Source: Melampsora larici-populina 98AG31 (lineage: Eukaryota > Basidiomycota > Pucciniomycetes > Pucciniales > Melampsoraceae). From it: a stretch of 64,000 nucleotides of DNA. Shown piece by piece: positions 1 through 10,295 of this stretch. The position numbers and the translations under genes are program-made. The stretch spans positions 135,040-199,039 of the forward strand of contig NW_006768799.1 of NCBI RefSeq assembly GCF_000204055.1, read 5' to 3'. The notes under the pieces were generated by a model that was not told the DNA's origin, did no database searches, and saw only the letters and a list, made by a program, of their open reading frames with translations. The first letter of the stretch is position 1. Every line of letters starts with the position of its first letter.

Positions 1-1290
1 AGATGTCACTCGGCTGCAGAGAAAGTCCAAGCACAAACTTCAGGTATGCTAATTCCAAAGGATTATATCTATATCTTGATTGTGCAGCTAATTCACATAT
101 GTAATCTTCAGATGTCTCGACTAGCACTGCTAAAGACTTTGAAATCAACTATCGATGTGATGTTGGTCAATTTCCCGAGAACGAGGCTTTTGAAGCCGCA
201 GCTATGTTGACAAAGGAGCAAAACAGACTCAATCTCTTGCTTGATCAAACACCGGATACTCTTGATGGCGACGTGATTCAAAATGCAGCAATGTCTATCT
301 CTAACCTGCTCAACTCCAGTGGTACGTTCTAATCATTTTTATAATGTGATTTGATCTATTGACTGAATCATAACTTATACGATAGATGAGCCTGACAACC
401 CAACAGGTCCTACTTGGACAGCTGGAGACGAAGCTTTGTTGAGTCTGATTGACGGCCACAAACTTCACCACAAAAACGTACTTGAAATAAGAAAACGACA
501 TGACAGTCAAGTTGCAAAAAATAAAGGCAACGACCGAATGTTGACTGACCTCGATGACTTAAAACGTGATCTCAACTCAACTACTAATGATGGTAGCATG
601 AAACCTAGTGCTTGCTCGAAAGCCATAGCAGTATTTATGAAGTCTTTTTCTGGAACTCCAGCTGGCGCCGCACGTCGACACCGATGGAATATGCACATAA
701 AGATCAATCTCTCTGGGATTACTACAAACACCAGCACAGATCGAGCTTTGGACATGCAGCAGTTATTTGATGGAGGATCTATTGGTGTTGAAAACCCAAT
801 TGAGGCAGGTAAATTTATCATCAGCATCAAAAACAATGTACGTTTTTACTTTTGATGCAAAATGTAATCATTGCTGACGTTTCAAGATTTCTTTTATGGG
901 GTTCAGACACTACATCTTGCACGTACAATAGTTGTATATGAGCACATTGCTGGAAAACACGCATTTGTTACGAGTGCTACTTCGAGAAAAAAGCTATCAC
1001 ATGTTGGTGTACAAATATTGCACTATAAACCATGGTTACCGGTGGCAACGGCTACTCAGGAGTCTGCTCCTGACACGTGGACCTATGCTCTACTAGACAC
1101 CCCGGACATCCTCTACGTCTTCAAGCCCTCTGATGGATCAAACTTCGCATTGGTTTCAGAAGGTTGTTATTCAATCCCGTCGGTCATCCGCGAGATGCTC
1201 CGAGATATTGACATTCCCAAGCTTATACAAAGGTACAAGCAAGAAAGACAAAAATTGAAGTCAATTGCTCATGACGGAGAAGATGAATAG
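1..1290 (+). CDS. Unrecognised protein, 3' part of a multi-exon gene (5' end outside window)
   Basis: I do not recognise this protein. Four exons (1-43, 112-321, 386-808, 887-1290) join in one frame through GT-AG introns of 64-78 bp, giving 359 codons and a TAG stop at 1288-1290. Every junction restores a codon (each splits after base 1 and makes GAT or a similar Asp codon), which strongly supports the model. The visible part is soluble and hydrophilic, with no membrane segment. It has a basic segment around the HKLHHKNVLEIRKRHD motif and an acidic C-terminal end (HDGEDE). There are no catalytic motifs I can name. The gene lies just upstream of a PIF/Harbinger-type element, so it could be a host gene or a gene of a larger transposon. 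The exon model is reliable; the function is unknown. Confidence 0.7.
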
Positions 1291-1734
1291 ATGCATCATT
1301 TTTGTTCTTTTGTCTATTTCTTTAACATCTTTATTTGATCACACTTTTGATCCAATCACATTCCTTGTGAACTCACATTCCTTATGAACTCACAATCCTT
1401 ACAATCCTTGTAAATTACATGCTTGCTATGAAAAAAATCATAATCAAAAAGTTTTCATATGCCTAAATTTGCTTTTGATTGCCGCTGCAGCCGCGAAACC
1501 CGGGTCAGCGGTGTATTTAGTTGGGCGGGCCGGGTTCCAGCCTCGGGTAGCTGGATCCCGGCCCCGAGTAGTGACGCTGCCCAGGCTGGGTGAGGTTTGT
1601 GACGAAACACGTCGGAATCAGGGAATTTTTTGGGAATCGACCGGCGTTGAGGTGCCCCAACGTCGGAAATCTCGTCACATACCTCAGTAGGCGCATTCCT
1701 GGGTCCTTCCTCCATGCTCTGCTCCCCACCAAAC
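1291..1734. other. Intergenic spacer and probable promoter of the SANT-like gene
   Basis: No gene is visible. The first part is AT-rich with a short degenerate repeat of (g)aactcacattcctta at about 1371-1400. From about 1480 the base composition changes abruptly to GC-rich up to the ATG at 1735, consistent with the 5' end of the downstream transposon gene. I could not find terminal inverted repeats. Confidence 0.4.
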
Positions 1735-3550
1735 ATGGCTTCCTCGTCTTCGGAAGAATCTTATTCATCTTCTAGTCCCACATCTCCCCCGCAAACAACT
1801 TCAGGCCCTGTTTTAACGCCTTTTCAAATCCATCCATCATCTCTTAGTTACTACTCAACACCGATTGTTTCACCATACCACGCAGCAGGCCTTCCACAAG
1901 GTTCCTTTGGATCTTCACTCAATTCGATGGTCTCACTTTCCCAACAAACAAACCAATCAGTCCAAGACGGCGGGAAGCGTTCTTCCAAGAGAGCTTCGGC
2001 CAAAGACGGAAAAACTCGGTCATCCTCATCTCGGAAGAGTCAAGGCCGCCATTGGTGATCCTCGTCAAAAAAACCTACCAAGAAAACTGCTAAAGCCGAC
2101 CCAAAAACAACAGCAAAGACCAGAAAGCCACCAGTACGATGGGACAAAGATCAAAACGAAAAGGGCGAGACCGCCATCGAGCTTCTCTTGAATTGGATTA
2201 CCACCTATGGAAATTGGGCACGATATAAGTCCAAGGGCCACGGCAAGAGAGAATCCGCCGAGGTTATTGTTGCGTACTTAGAAGAGAAAGGGATTCACGG
2301 CCGAGATTGGAAGAACGTTCAAGGAAAGGTGGGTCTTAGAGTCTTTGGACGCTACAAAAGAATGATGATTGATGTGCTATTATGTTCAAGATTGCGGAAC
2401 TTGAAAAAGACTTTACAGATGCTAGCGATTGGCTCAGACAGACCGGTCAGGGTGTAATGGCATCACTTGGAGAGGAACAAGCTAAAAACGGGTGGACGGA
2501 GGATAATCCCGAGTATACAAACAGAAAGAAGTTTCTGATCGATGGTGAGTTTGACTCTCCAACACCGTCTGTGATTGATTCTTTTCACCTAGCCATTCCT
2601 TTGTTGTTTCAGATTATATCAAGAACCACAAATGTAAGTACTTCAAGGAGTTGGAGCCGGTAATGGGAGTTCGCGACAAGGCTACACGACTCTCGGCAGC
2701 AAGCAGTACCCTCCCCCCAAACCCTGAAAGCTCTTTAGACTGTTTGGGCTTAAGTCAAAAACGAGATTCGATGCAGGTTGAGGAAATGGACACTTATGAA
2801 GATGAATCCGGTACGGGTACTCATAAGTTAAACAAGTCAGTTTTGAGTCCACGTAACGACGATGATCACTCTCAAGCCTCGAATGATCAATTCCACCTCC
2901 GTACTCATCAAATCGAGGATGATGACTTTGATGTGTCTAATGAGGATGTTCGGCGTCTTCTGGATGATGATCCAGATTTGTTAGGTATGTAGACTCACAG
3001 TAGATAAATTGAATTATCATAGCTAATTTCAAATGCTTTGTTTGTAGAAGTCAAGAGCGTTGAGACTTCTACAAAGAAGAACAAATCGATCCAAAAGGCT
3101 TATAGTACAACGTCGCTCTCTTCTACCTCTACGCGGAAAGCTCACAAACCTGGAGCAGATACCCAAGTGGTCCGTCTATTGGAAGGTCAGGAGTCGAAAA
3201 TCAACTCGTCCATTTCCAAAATCGAGGAGGTAGTCCTTGCTTCAGAACGCAAGGACAACCACATTGGCGAAGCTCTCAAGGATCTCGTGCAGGCCCTAAA
3301 ACCCAAAAAGGATCCTCGTTCGTTGTTATCTGAAGAAGAACAGGTTGACCTGGCAAGACTTGACATGAAAAATCAACATCTGAAAATCGAGGCCGCTGAA
3401 ATTGAGGTCAAACGCGCAAAACAAAGTATGAACTTGGAGTTTGCTGCAGCAAGAGGTAAATTCATTGCTCAGCTTATGAAGGATAATGGCTGGACTGTGG
3501 AACAAGCGAAAGCAGTCGCGGATGAGGTCTTTGTAGCGCCTGATAATTAG
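1735..3550 (+). pseudogene. SANT/NAM-like accessory protein of PIF/Harbinger element 1 (one in-frame stop)
   Basis: Exons 1735-2328, 2391-2544, 2613-2984 and 3048-3550 join in frame for 540 codons. The product starts with a Ser-rich disordered region (about 1-150). A Trp-rich helical domain follows (motifs NWITTYGNWARYK, GIHGRDWKNVQGK, DWLRQTG, about 170-260), resembling the Myb/SANT-like DNA-binding partner of PIF/Harbinger transposases. A coiled, charged C-terminal domain (about 440-520) resembles the NAM-associated C-terminal domain. A TGA at 2056-2058 interrupts codon 108, and the same frame continues uninterrupted after it, so this is a single nonsense change rather than a frameshift. 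In the family, the partner is thought to bind DNA and help the transposase enter the nucleus. It could be functional only if the TGA is a sequencing error or is read through. Confidence 0.7.
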
Positions 3551-4065
3551 TAAGATAATTAGTAAGTGTTTTAACTTTATCTTACCTCGAAGATCAAAAC
3601 TTGACTTTTAAATGATATGTTTTCAGACTTTAAGACTTCGTCTCTGGTTTCAAATGGTCCAATTTCAATATCTACATTATTATAGGTCTTGTTTGCGTTT
3701 TCAAGATATCGTGATGTTTGTCGTTTCGTTTTCAAGATCTTGTTGTGTTTGTCGTTTTTGAGCTATTACTGTGCAAAGTGACGTTAGGATATAAAAGCTT
3801 CCTAAAAAAATGGCAATTGTTGGAAGTGTCTTTCAGACAGTTTGCAAACTTCTCATCTCGCTTTCAACCTTGTGATTGTTTTCAGCGGTTGTTATTTAAT
3901 TTTGTCTCTCATATAGCAAGATGAAGTGTCTCGACAGTGAAATATATTTCCACTATCACATCGTTTCAACAGAAGCATGTACAAAGTGAGGAAAATCATT
4001 ACAAGTTTTTAAGACCTTTGTAAATGTTCATATAATTAATCCGGAACAAAAACATAGATTTGGTA
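3551..4065. other. Spacer between convergent transposon genes
   Basis: AT-rich, no coding evidence. It lies between the 3' ends of the two genes of the first PIF/Harbinger element and probably holds both polyadenylation regions. Nothing else seen. Confidence 0.5.
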
Positions 4066-6135
4066 TTAATCTTCATGAGTCGCTACAAAAGCCTCAAAAA
4101 GAGCATCTCTACGAAAGGAAGTTCTACCATTATTTAAATCATTTTCAGTCTCGTCAGAAGGTAAGTTTGGTGGAGGTCTTCTTTGTCTAGACACGTGAAT
4201 CAGACCCTCTTCGATTGAACCAAATTCTGCATGCCATATTTCGCCATTTGCTGTTAAATAGTTATGTAGTATGATACACGCTCGTATCCACGCATTAGCT
4301 CGTTGGGCACTTCGCACGTTCTTGATTAGGATTCGGAGTTCCTTAAGTGACTGAAAACGTCCTTTGAACATTCCAATTGTCTGTTCGATGGCCACTCTCA
4401 ATTTACTTAACTCTTCATTAAAAGCTTCCTGATGCGACCTGAGTTGTTGACCTTGTCCGCGTTTAAAGGGTGTAATGACATGATCAGAGACCGTGTAACC
4501 GGAGTCAGCAAGGATGTAGTCGTTATCCGAAAGGAATTCTTCCGGGCTGTGGTAGAGCTGTTTGTCAAGTTTGTAATTAGCTGTGGGCCAAAAAGACACA
4601 TCTACGAGATGTCTTACCGGGGTGGAACGATAAACACGTTGATCATGAGCAGATCCACACCATCCCAACTCATAGTATCTGATTTTTTTGTTTATGTCGC
4701 AGACCAACACCAGAACCGCTCCGATACGCTATGGATTTCAACCCATTTTGGTATCGGAGCGGAGTAACCGCTATGAGATCACCAATACTCAACCGATATT
4801 TTTTTTAAAAAAATATCACAAGGTATCGGAGCGGAAGGTATTTTACCGCTCCGATACCGCTATATATCGCTGCTATAAGGGCTAAAAGGCATATTGAAGT
4901 GCCCTCAGACCCTTCCCATATCGGAGCGGTCAGACCGCTATTGGTTTTCTCGCCTTGGGATGGCGGAGCGGAGCCACCGCTACGTATAGTGGTCAATATA
5001 GCGGTGTAAAAACCGCTCCAATACCGCTCCGATACCGCTATATGTTGCGGAGCGGTTCTGGTATTGCGCAGACCAACATCACATTGAACGCGTAGAAGTT
5101 CTTTTGAGTCCAGTAGTCCTCCGGATTCTTGACAGGCGCCATCGCAAGTGGAATCAAAGTGCCGTCCATGAACGCAACCGAGTCTTTAAAGGTACCGGAT
5201 TCGAGTTGAGTCTTCAAATGCTTGCGCTCTTCTTCATGGGGCCAGCGGACCCAATCCTTCTCAATTTCTAAAATTGCATACACACAACGATTTGTCCAGT
5301 TTTGTACACTACCCTCTAAGTGGAAGAAATCAATGGTTTTAATCTTCATTGAGATGAATAAAGAACCAAAAAAGCGACTCACCTGAAATGTGAAACATAT
5401 AAGCAAGATGATTGTGGTCACCACCGTTTCCCGAGCTACCAAGATTCGCAAGTGCAACTAAAAGCTGCCAGGCTACTGGCACCTGTTTGTTCGGAGATAA
5501 ATTTTGAAACACCTTGCTACCCTGAATCTTGTTAACCAAGTCCCAAAATCGATCCTCACTCATTCGAGCCTATATGAGAAAAGTCATCAGCAAACCCCTT
5601 CCAAGCTGCCCAAATCTATAAGGTGGAAACTTGCAATTCCTACAAAAGATTGAACCCCTTCCCAAATTCTATGAGGGAATGCTGCATTTCTCAAATCTTT
5701 ACGTTCACGTGATAATCGGTCATGAATGTATCGAGTTGATTGCAAAATCTTCAGAGCTTCTTGAAGACGATCCACTTCGGAGTCGGCAATTTGGCGCAAA
5801 CGTCGTCCAAGGAGCACAAGTCGGACGCTTTCAGCCCTTGCTAAATGATACTCAAGAGCTGCAAGTAACAGAATGGCCAACGGTCGTCTGGTATTGAAGT
5901 CGTCATCAAAGTTGTCTAACTCGTCGATATTGCCTTTGGGATCACCATCGGTCTCCGCATTGAATTCACGCTGTGCAACGAGTGCTTGAAGACATCGGAG
6001 GATGAAAAGACTCTCCGCATCCTGTTCCCGCTGCAAAGCCAGAGTAGCCACCTGCAGTTGTGCCGTACGATTTGTCTCATTTAGTGACCGGTGTATGGAG
6101 TGTTTCAGGAATCGACGACGGGATGTTCGAACCAT
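4066..6135 (-). pseudogene. PIF/Harbinger DDE transposase 1, interrupted by a small TIR element
   Basis: On the minus strand, exon 1 is 6135-5644 (start MVRTSRRR), exon 2 is 5569-5383, and the last exon runs from 5315 to 4066. Introns are 5570-5643 and 5316-5382. The last exon is split by an insertion at 4710-5066. Removing it with one copy of its target duplication would give one frame of about 519 residues; as it stands the frame ends soon after entering the insert (VCAIPEPLRNI stop). Family motifs are clear: ARMSEDRFWDLV, then HISEGSVQNWTNRC, first catalytic Asp in FMDGTL, second in ILADSGYTV, and Glu in VAIEQTIGMFKGRF, close to the C-terminus. The DDE triad is therefore still present. An N-terminal Leu/Arg-rich region (about residues 1-150) precedes the catalytic domain. 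Confidence 0.85.
4710..5066. mobile_element. Small non-autonomous TIR element (MITE) made of clustered GGAGCGG/CCGCTCC palindromes
   Basis: The element sits inside the transposase exon. Its left end reads CCAGAACCGCTCCG, and the reverse complement of 5048-5061 is identical (14-bp perfect TIR). The string CGCAGACCAACA occurs at both borders (4698-4709 and 5067-5078), a 12-bp target duplication. On the right the TIR is followed by five extra bases (TATTG) before that duplication. The interior has no ORF and consists of at least five short inverted pairs of the type GGAGCGG...CCGCT(CC), for example around 4756, 4826, 4921, 4970 and 5010. The family is not known to me; the long duplication fits a Mutator-like mechanism better than PIF/Harbinger or mariner. 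Confidence 0.8.
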
Positions 6136-6246
6136 GGCAGTAAGCTGAAGCCAGAGATAGTTGAGTAAAATATGTGGTCGAGAAATACGGACGTAGATGA
6201 GAACCATGCGAATTAGAAGAAAAAAATTGAGGATGAGGTCCTCCAC

Positions 6247-7581
6247 ATGGAGTCTAGATGGATGTGATGAGTGGTAAGGGGACTCAAAAAGTAAGTACTA
6301 CGAGCTGATCTGGGTCAAACCTCAAGGGCTTATGGCTGGGGCATTCAAACATGTCTGATTTGTCAGGAAGTCAGAAAGTCAGAACACACCAAAATTTGGT
6401 TTTCTGACGTTCTGAAAAAACCTTGGAAAATTTTCCAATTTTTTTCTGAATTTATATTTGTATACCATAAATGTCACTTATGAAACAAGTGAGCAAGTAT
6501 AACAACAAAAAGTGAAATGATTGAATTAGAGTTGAGGTCTGTTGATTGTAAACTATCATGTGATGAATTTTCAATGATCTCATTGAAAGTACAAGTACAA
6601 AAACTATCTTGCCTATGTAAGATAAGTAGAACCATTTTGAGAATGCACCGAGGCAGTGGTGCTAGGTATAGACCAGACATCAGAGTAAATATAAATATGA
6701 TCAAGATGGCTTCACTTGATCTTATTCGAAATTTCCATGAAGTCTATTCGACGATACTTTGGGATAAGGAATCGCATCTGACCACTCCTGACCACTCACA
6801 TCAGCTCACATCCCTATCAACTTACCACCTGGGTAAAAAAAGATTGAATACACTGAAGAAAACTTTGGAGTTGGAGTGAAGAAGTTTCGTTTTCTCTACT
6901 GATTTTCTCACAAATCTCAATGTCATCATGGTCAATGACTAAAGATCTAAATCACATCTTGTTGATGTTGTTCGTGTTGTGAAGTCAAAAGACAAAAAAA
7001 TGAGACAAAAAAGATTCATCATAAATCAGTCAAATAAATTTTCACAAGGACACTAACAAGCAAAAACAAACACGATACATGGAAAGAGTGAAGTTTTTGG
7101 TTTGAGTACTAATTTTACAAGTAGAGAAAGAGAGAGAGAGAACAAAGAACATTAATAATGATAGTAGAGTAGATCTCTTATTTGTTTGAGTAGGCCATAC
7201 AAAATATTGAATTGATATACACATAAAATTAAGTACTAAAGTGATACAACAAAAAGAGAATTAGAAAAACGAAAAAAAGCAACCTTCGATCTTTGATCAA
7301 GTCTAGACATGATCACAAGTATCTTTGCTACAGAAGTCATACAGAAAAATTCAGACCAAGATTCAGACGGGCATTCTCCAATTGAAAAAGTAAGATTATT
7401 AAAAAAAGATAAGATGGTTTGCTCAGACAGACTAACCTAAAAGCAACCTAATCAAGACACAAATCTAGGGAAATAAGATGTACTCATTTCGTAAGGCGAG
7501 TGAGCTCTTCCACAATCATGACCTACTAAAGGTGAACTAGGTAAACTTGCTCCAAATGATGATCCACTAGATAGTTTCATG
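6247..7581. other. Intergenic, AT-rich; no gene seen
   Basis: Only short unsupported ORFs. A palindromic segment at about 6378-6415 (GTCAGAA ... TTCTGAC) is the most structured part. The right portion, 7100-7580, lies directly downstream of the next minus-strand gene and probably contains its 3' UTR. A Ser-rich reading frame in another phase (7452-7754) resembles that gene in composition and might belong to an alternative 3' end. Confidence 0.4.
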
Positions 7582-9099
7582 TTAGATTCTATTAATCCGA
7601 GTACAGACAATGTCTTTTCTCGAATCGGATATGAAGACGTTGGTGAAAGAAGGCTTCTGTTGAACGATCTCGCCGCATGATTTGTATCGCTTGGTCTTTG
7701 GTCTGGCTGAAACAGTAAGATGGCCAGAGCTTGATAGAATAGGTGACTCGCCAAGACCTTGAGAGTGCGAAGCTTCCTTTTCGATTTTCACAATGGGGTT
7801 CGCAGGTTCTGCGATTTCTTCTTCTTCAAATACGCTACCGATAGAGAATCCTTCACTTGATGAGCCAAGCGAAGATGAAGTGGCGATCAACGGTGGAACG
7901 GCAGCAGTTTGTTTGAAACTGTTGGAGGTGGGCAATCCATGGGTACTGCTAGAGACCGACCGCCGAGCAAGATGACGATGTAAGGGTGAACATGAGGTGC
8001 GATTTACTGGTGATGGTTGACAAACAGCGGGGTTGGAAACAGTCTCGCCGTCCGTGTCGGGATTGTTGTCCTCCTGCACAGCGGCAGTGCTTGCCATTGA
8101 AGCTCCATCGCTTCCAAAAATCGTGTTTCTTCCTGCCAATGGAGAACTTGCAAAAACTGCCGAAGGACTAGTGATAGTGAATGCAGGGTCTAGAGTAGTG
8201 CGTGCGGCCGATGATCCAAATGGAAATTCTCCCACCGGAGCGGATGGTTGACGAAGAGTTGCTTCGCTGGATTGGAGCGCCCAGGTTCGGATACTGTGGT
8301 ATAGATTAGGACGAGTGGCAGTTTGGACTTCATTCTGTTGAACTATCGAAGGAGAACTGATGGCGGATGACTGGAGGGATGGTTCGACGTTTCGATGTGA
8401 TTCCCAATCGGAGAGAGCAGCATCGCGTAAACGTTGAGCCATTGACCAACCATTTTGGGCAGATGCCTCATCGTCATCCGAAGTCTCATCCTCCGGTTCT
8501 TCGTAATGAGGAAAGAGAACCGATGGTGAATAGGAAATGAAATCACTTGTAGTTTCAGTACGATAAGAGCTAAACTGACTACGTCTCAAGTTAGGCCGAG
8601 AGATCTCGACAGGAGGAGACGGATACATCTGACTCGGAAAATAGTTGGAGCTGGAAGGAAAATTATAAGAATCTTTAAGCCCAATGGTAGGAGAATCAGG
8701 GGTCGTGACGTGATTAATTGAAGGAGTGAGACTTGAGGAAACTAGACAAGGTGGAATAGAATGTGAAATCAAGTTGGGACTCGTAAAAGTAGAGAGATCA
8801 AGAAGTAGAGTAGGTGGTGAATCAGACTGAGTTGATTGACTACCATCAACACCTCTGATCACTATAAAAAATCAAATCAAAAATGTAAACCAAATGATAA
8901 GCATCTTTCTGGAGCGAGTGGGTTAGACAAGGCGGTGTAGGTTGAAATCAACTTAGTTACCTTGATCCTCTTCAACATCACCTACAGCTTCATTAAAGAC
9001 TTTCTCGGTTGTAACATCTTGAACGGCCTCATAGAGAGAGTGAGATGATTGAACAGCTTGGGTCGCTTGAGTTGACATTCTGTTACCCTGCGCAAACAT
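7582..9099 (-). CDS. Serine/threonine-rich disordered protein of unknown function
   Basis: Exon 1 is 9099-8961 (start MFAQGNRMSTQ; a second Met at 9078 is possible) and exon 2 is 8861-7582, joined across a 99-bp GT-AG intron that restores a Val codon. The product is about 472 residues. I do not recognise it. It is almost entirely low-complexity Ser/Thr/Pro, with one acidic patch (EEPEDETSDDDEA, about residue 170), a short helical segment right after it (WSMAQRLRDAALSDW), and a Lys/Arg patch near the end (ARPKTKRYKSCG). There is no signal peptide and no membrane segment. Composition suggests a regulatory or scaffold protein that is phosphorylated, but that is inference. The extreme C-terminus is uncertain because another frame downstream has similar composition. 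Confidence 0.6.
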
Positions 9100-9925
9100 C
9101 TTTACAGTGGAAAGACACATTAAAAAATAAATTTCGCTCCGAGAAGAAGGAAGAGAAAGGAGAACTAACGACAGAAAAAGTCTTGAAGAATGGAAGATGA
9201 GATGAGATAGTCTATGAGAGTACTGAAAATGGACTGATCAAGTATGACAAAAGGGTAGATTGAGGCTAAAAATTAAATTAATTTTCGGCTGGTAAAGACT
9301 GGATAGATTGGATTGCAACGATGATAGCGATCAAGCACCAGATAAGAATAATTCTAGATTGAGGGGTGATGGGTGATGTAGAATCAGTGAATGTGATTGA
9401 TTGAAAAAGTGAAAGGTGTTTGCAGAGCGAGTGTAGGAAGGAAGAAAGTATGCGGCTCTTAAATAGCTGTCTTTCAAATTCTAGGAACAGAAAATATCAG
9501 GGCACTCGGAGCGATCTTCAAAAAAGCTGAGCTCAACCACTGTCTACTTTTTTAATTGACAAAAACGTCATCTTCCATTTCCTTAACATCGGCCCTGTTT
9601 CTGATCCATCACATAATCATCGACTTCAATTCCCTTCATTCTAATCTGTCCTCATCAGTGATTTCTACTCGACCAAAGCGTACAATACGTTCACATCTTA
9701 CGCACGGATGCAATTCCTACCATGCGAGGTAGATTGATTGATTAATCGAACTGGCTTTTTACAAGACATGCCTTCTTGTTTTATGACGTCAGTTTTGAAC
9801 CAAGCTTGGCAATTGTGTTTACAGTTTGGTTCCTCGCAATCCGATGGCTGGAATAACGATAATATGCGGTCATACTCCCACCGTGGGCAAAAGCTTGTCA
9901 CACTCACAAGTTCAACGAGTGTTGC
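9100..9925. other. Intergenic, including upstream region of the Ser-rich gene
   Basis: AT-rich, no coding evidence. Its right border is the insertion site of the copia element; the last five bases, gttgc, would be the target duplication if the hidden right end shows the same. Confidence 0.4.
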
Positions 9926-10201
9926 TGTTGAGTTATATACGTGTGTTACATGACTAGACTAAAATATGTGTGTAGAGAGTTATGCTTGTAGTGTGATTAG
10001 GTTAGATTATCTTTTATAGTCTCGCTCCACCCGGTCTAATCCTTTCTTCACTATCGAAGATTGGTTTGGTTCTTGGACCGGGTGAAGCGACGAGCACTAA
10101 CCTATAGCTTTAACAGGTTAGTAAACTATTGCAATACTATCGAAGATTGGTTTGGTTCTTGGACCGGGTGAAGCGACGAGCACTAACCTATAGCTTTAAC
10201 A
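9926..10201 (+). repeat. 5' LTR of the copia element with an internal 70-bp duplication
   Basis: About 276 bp. A 70-bp segment at 10050-10119 is repeated at 10136-10205. Each copy includes the LTR end (TTTAACA) plus the first four bases of the primer-binding site (GGTT). A hairpin is possible between CACCCGGTC near 10027 and GACCGGGTG near 10076. The LTR promoter should lie here; I did not identify a specific TATA box. Confidence 0.8.
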
Positions 10202-10295
10202 GGTTTTGAGTCCCAGTTGTGATACCAGCTGTGTTTGTTGTTGATGGTCAAGGTTATGCTCGAAATTTTTTAAGCTATCGTTTATCGATCAATCG

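Larger units (their letters stand above)
1735..6246. mobile_element. PIF/Harbinger-type DNA transposon 1, decayed, with convergent ORFs
   Basis: A plus-strand SANT/NAM-like gene (1735-3550) and a minus-strand DDE transposase gene (4066-6135) converge, the standard two-gene layout of PIF/Harbinger elements. Both are broken: the first by an in-frame TGA, the second by a small TIR element. The terminal inverted repeats and 3-bp target duplication were not found, so the outer limits given are only those of the coding parts. A 600-bp AT-rich spacer separates the two 3' ends. Confidence 0.75.
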
